This document shows, piece by piece, positions 5,144 to 5,281 of a DNA stretch of 5,281 nucleotides. How positions within the stretch are numbered: the stretch's first letter is position 1; the number at the start of each line of letters is the position of its first letter. The translations under genes and the position numbers were made by a program. This stretch comes from an uncultured Prevotellaceae bacterium (GTDB taxonomy: Bacteria > Bacteroidota > Bacteroidia > Bacteroidales > Bacteroidaceae). Below the pieces are notes generated by a model. That model was not told the DNA's origin, made no database searches, and saw only the letters and a list, made by a program, of their open reading frames with translations. The stretch lies in the NCBI GenBank assembly GCA_946408305.1, contig CAMJRQ010000098.1, positions 1 through 5,281 of the forward strand. The letters are read 5' to 3'.

Positions 5144-5281
5144 ATGGAGTACATTCTGAATATTCTCATTGAGATAGGGCGTCTGCTCAACCAGATGTCG
5201 CCCTATCTGTTGCTGGGCTTCCTGCTGGCCGGCGTGCTGCACGTCTTTGTGCCCAGCACGCTCTATTCGCGCTATCTGGGC
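5144..5281 (+). CDS. COG0701 permease, SO_0444-type Cu/Zn efflux family, N-terminal fragment
   Basis: The frame opens with ATG at 5144 and runs without a stop to the window edge, giving 46 residues that begin MEYILNILIEIGRLLNQ and continue MSPYLLLGFLLAGVLHVFVPS, ending SRYLG. The amphipathic start, the first membrane helix with MSPYLLLGFLLAG and the HVFVP turn are characteristic of COG0701 (YraQ-like) permeases, and resemble the subgroup annotated as SO_0444-family Cu/Zn efflux transporters, which have several membrane helices and Cys-containing metal-binding motifs further on. Those diagnostic parts lie beyond the window, so heavy-metal export is inferred from the N-terminus only. A -7 box and a palindrome precede the gene, suggesting its own, possibly regulated, promoter separate from the upstream transporter. 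Confidence 0.82.
   Translation, partial: MEYILNILIEIGRLLNQMSPYLLLGFLLAGVLHVFVPSTLYSRYLG

Overview
The window looks like a chromosomal segment of a GC-rich member of the Bacteroidales, most likely Prevotellaceae. Three non-coding stretches carry the Bacteroidetes -7 box TAnnTTTG (TATTTTTG on the minus strand near 2560, TAATTTTG at 3021, TAACTTTG at 5108), and no strong Shine-Dalgarno sequence precedes the starts. The proteins also fit: a PaaK plus double-ACT pair, a dockerin-type EF-hand repeat module, a secreted SGNH esterase and a COG0701 permease. The genus is inference.

Layout: (a) 1-945, plus strand: the 3' end of a phenylacetate-CoA ligase (paaK-type) gene, then a small tandem ACT-domain protein, probably one operon for aryl-acid/aromatic amino acid metabolism. 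(b) 946-1111: a compact non-coding block with three 22-bp tandem units, an inverted copy that makes a perfect 18-bp-arm terminator, and a second small hairpin between convergent genes. (c) 1112-2530, minus strand: an exported two-domain esterase (SGNH hydrolase fused to an alpha/beta hydrolase) with a good Bacteroidetes promoter. (d) 2769-2993, minus strand: a short orphan dockerin-like reading frame without signal peptide or recognisable promoter, ending at a good terminator; it looks like a leftover of a larger secreted protein. (e) 3052-4068, plus strand: a membrane-anchored metallophosphoesterase with a near-ideal promoter, ending in a long hairpin terminator built from 9-bp repeats that includes the stop codon. 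(f) 4197-5066, plus strand: a ten-helix EamA/DMT transporter. (g) 5144 to the window end: the first 46 residues of a COG0701 permease resembling the SO_0444-type Cu/Zn efflux family, behind a -7 box and a palindrome.

The genes appear to be separate transcription units (apart from paaK/ACT) with no common pathway; this is mainly ordinary housekeeping and accessory chromosome. I see no mobile element, CRISPR array, tRNA or rRNA, and no clear new multi-gene system. The most interesting items are the orphan dockerin, the double-hydrolase fusion, and the two repeat-built terminators at 967-1051 and 4051-4149.
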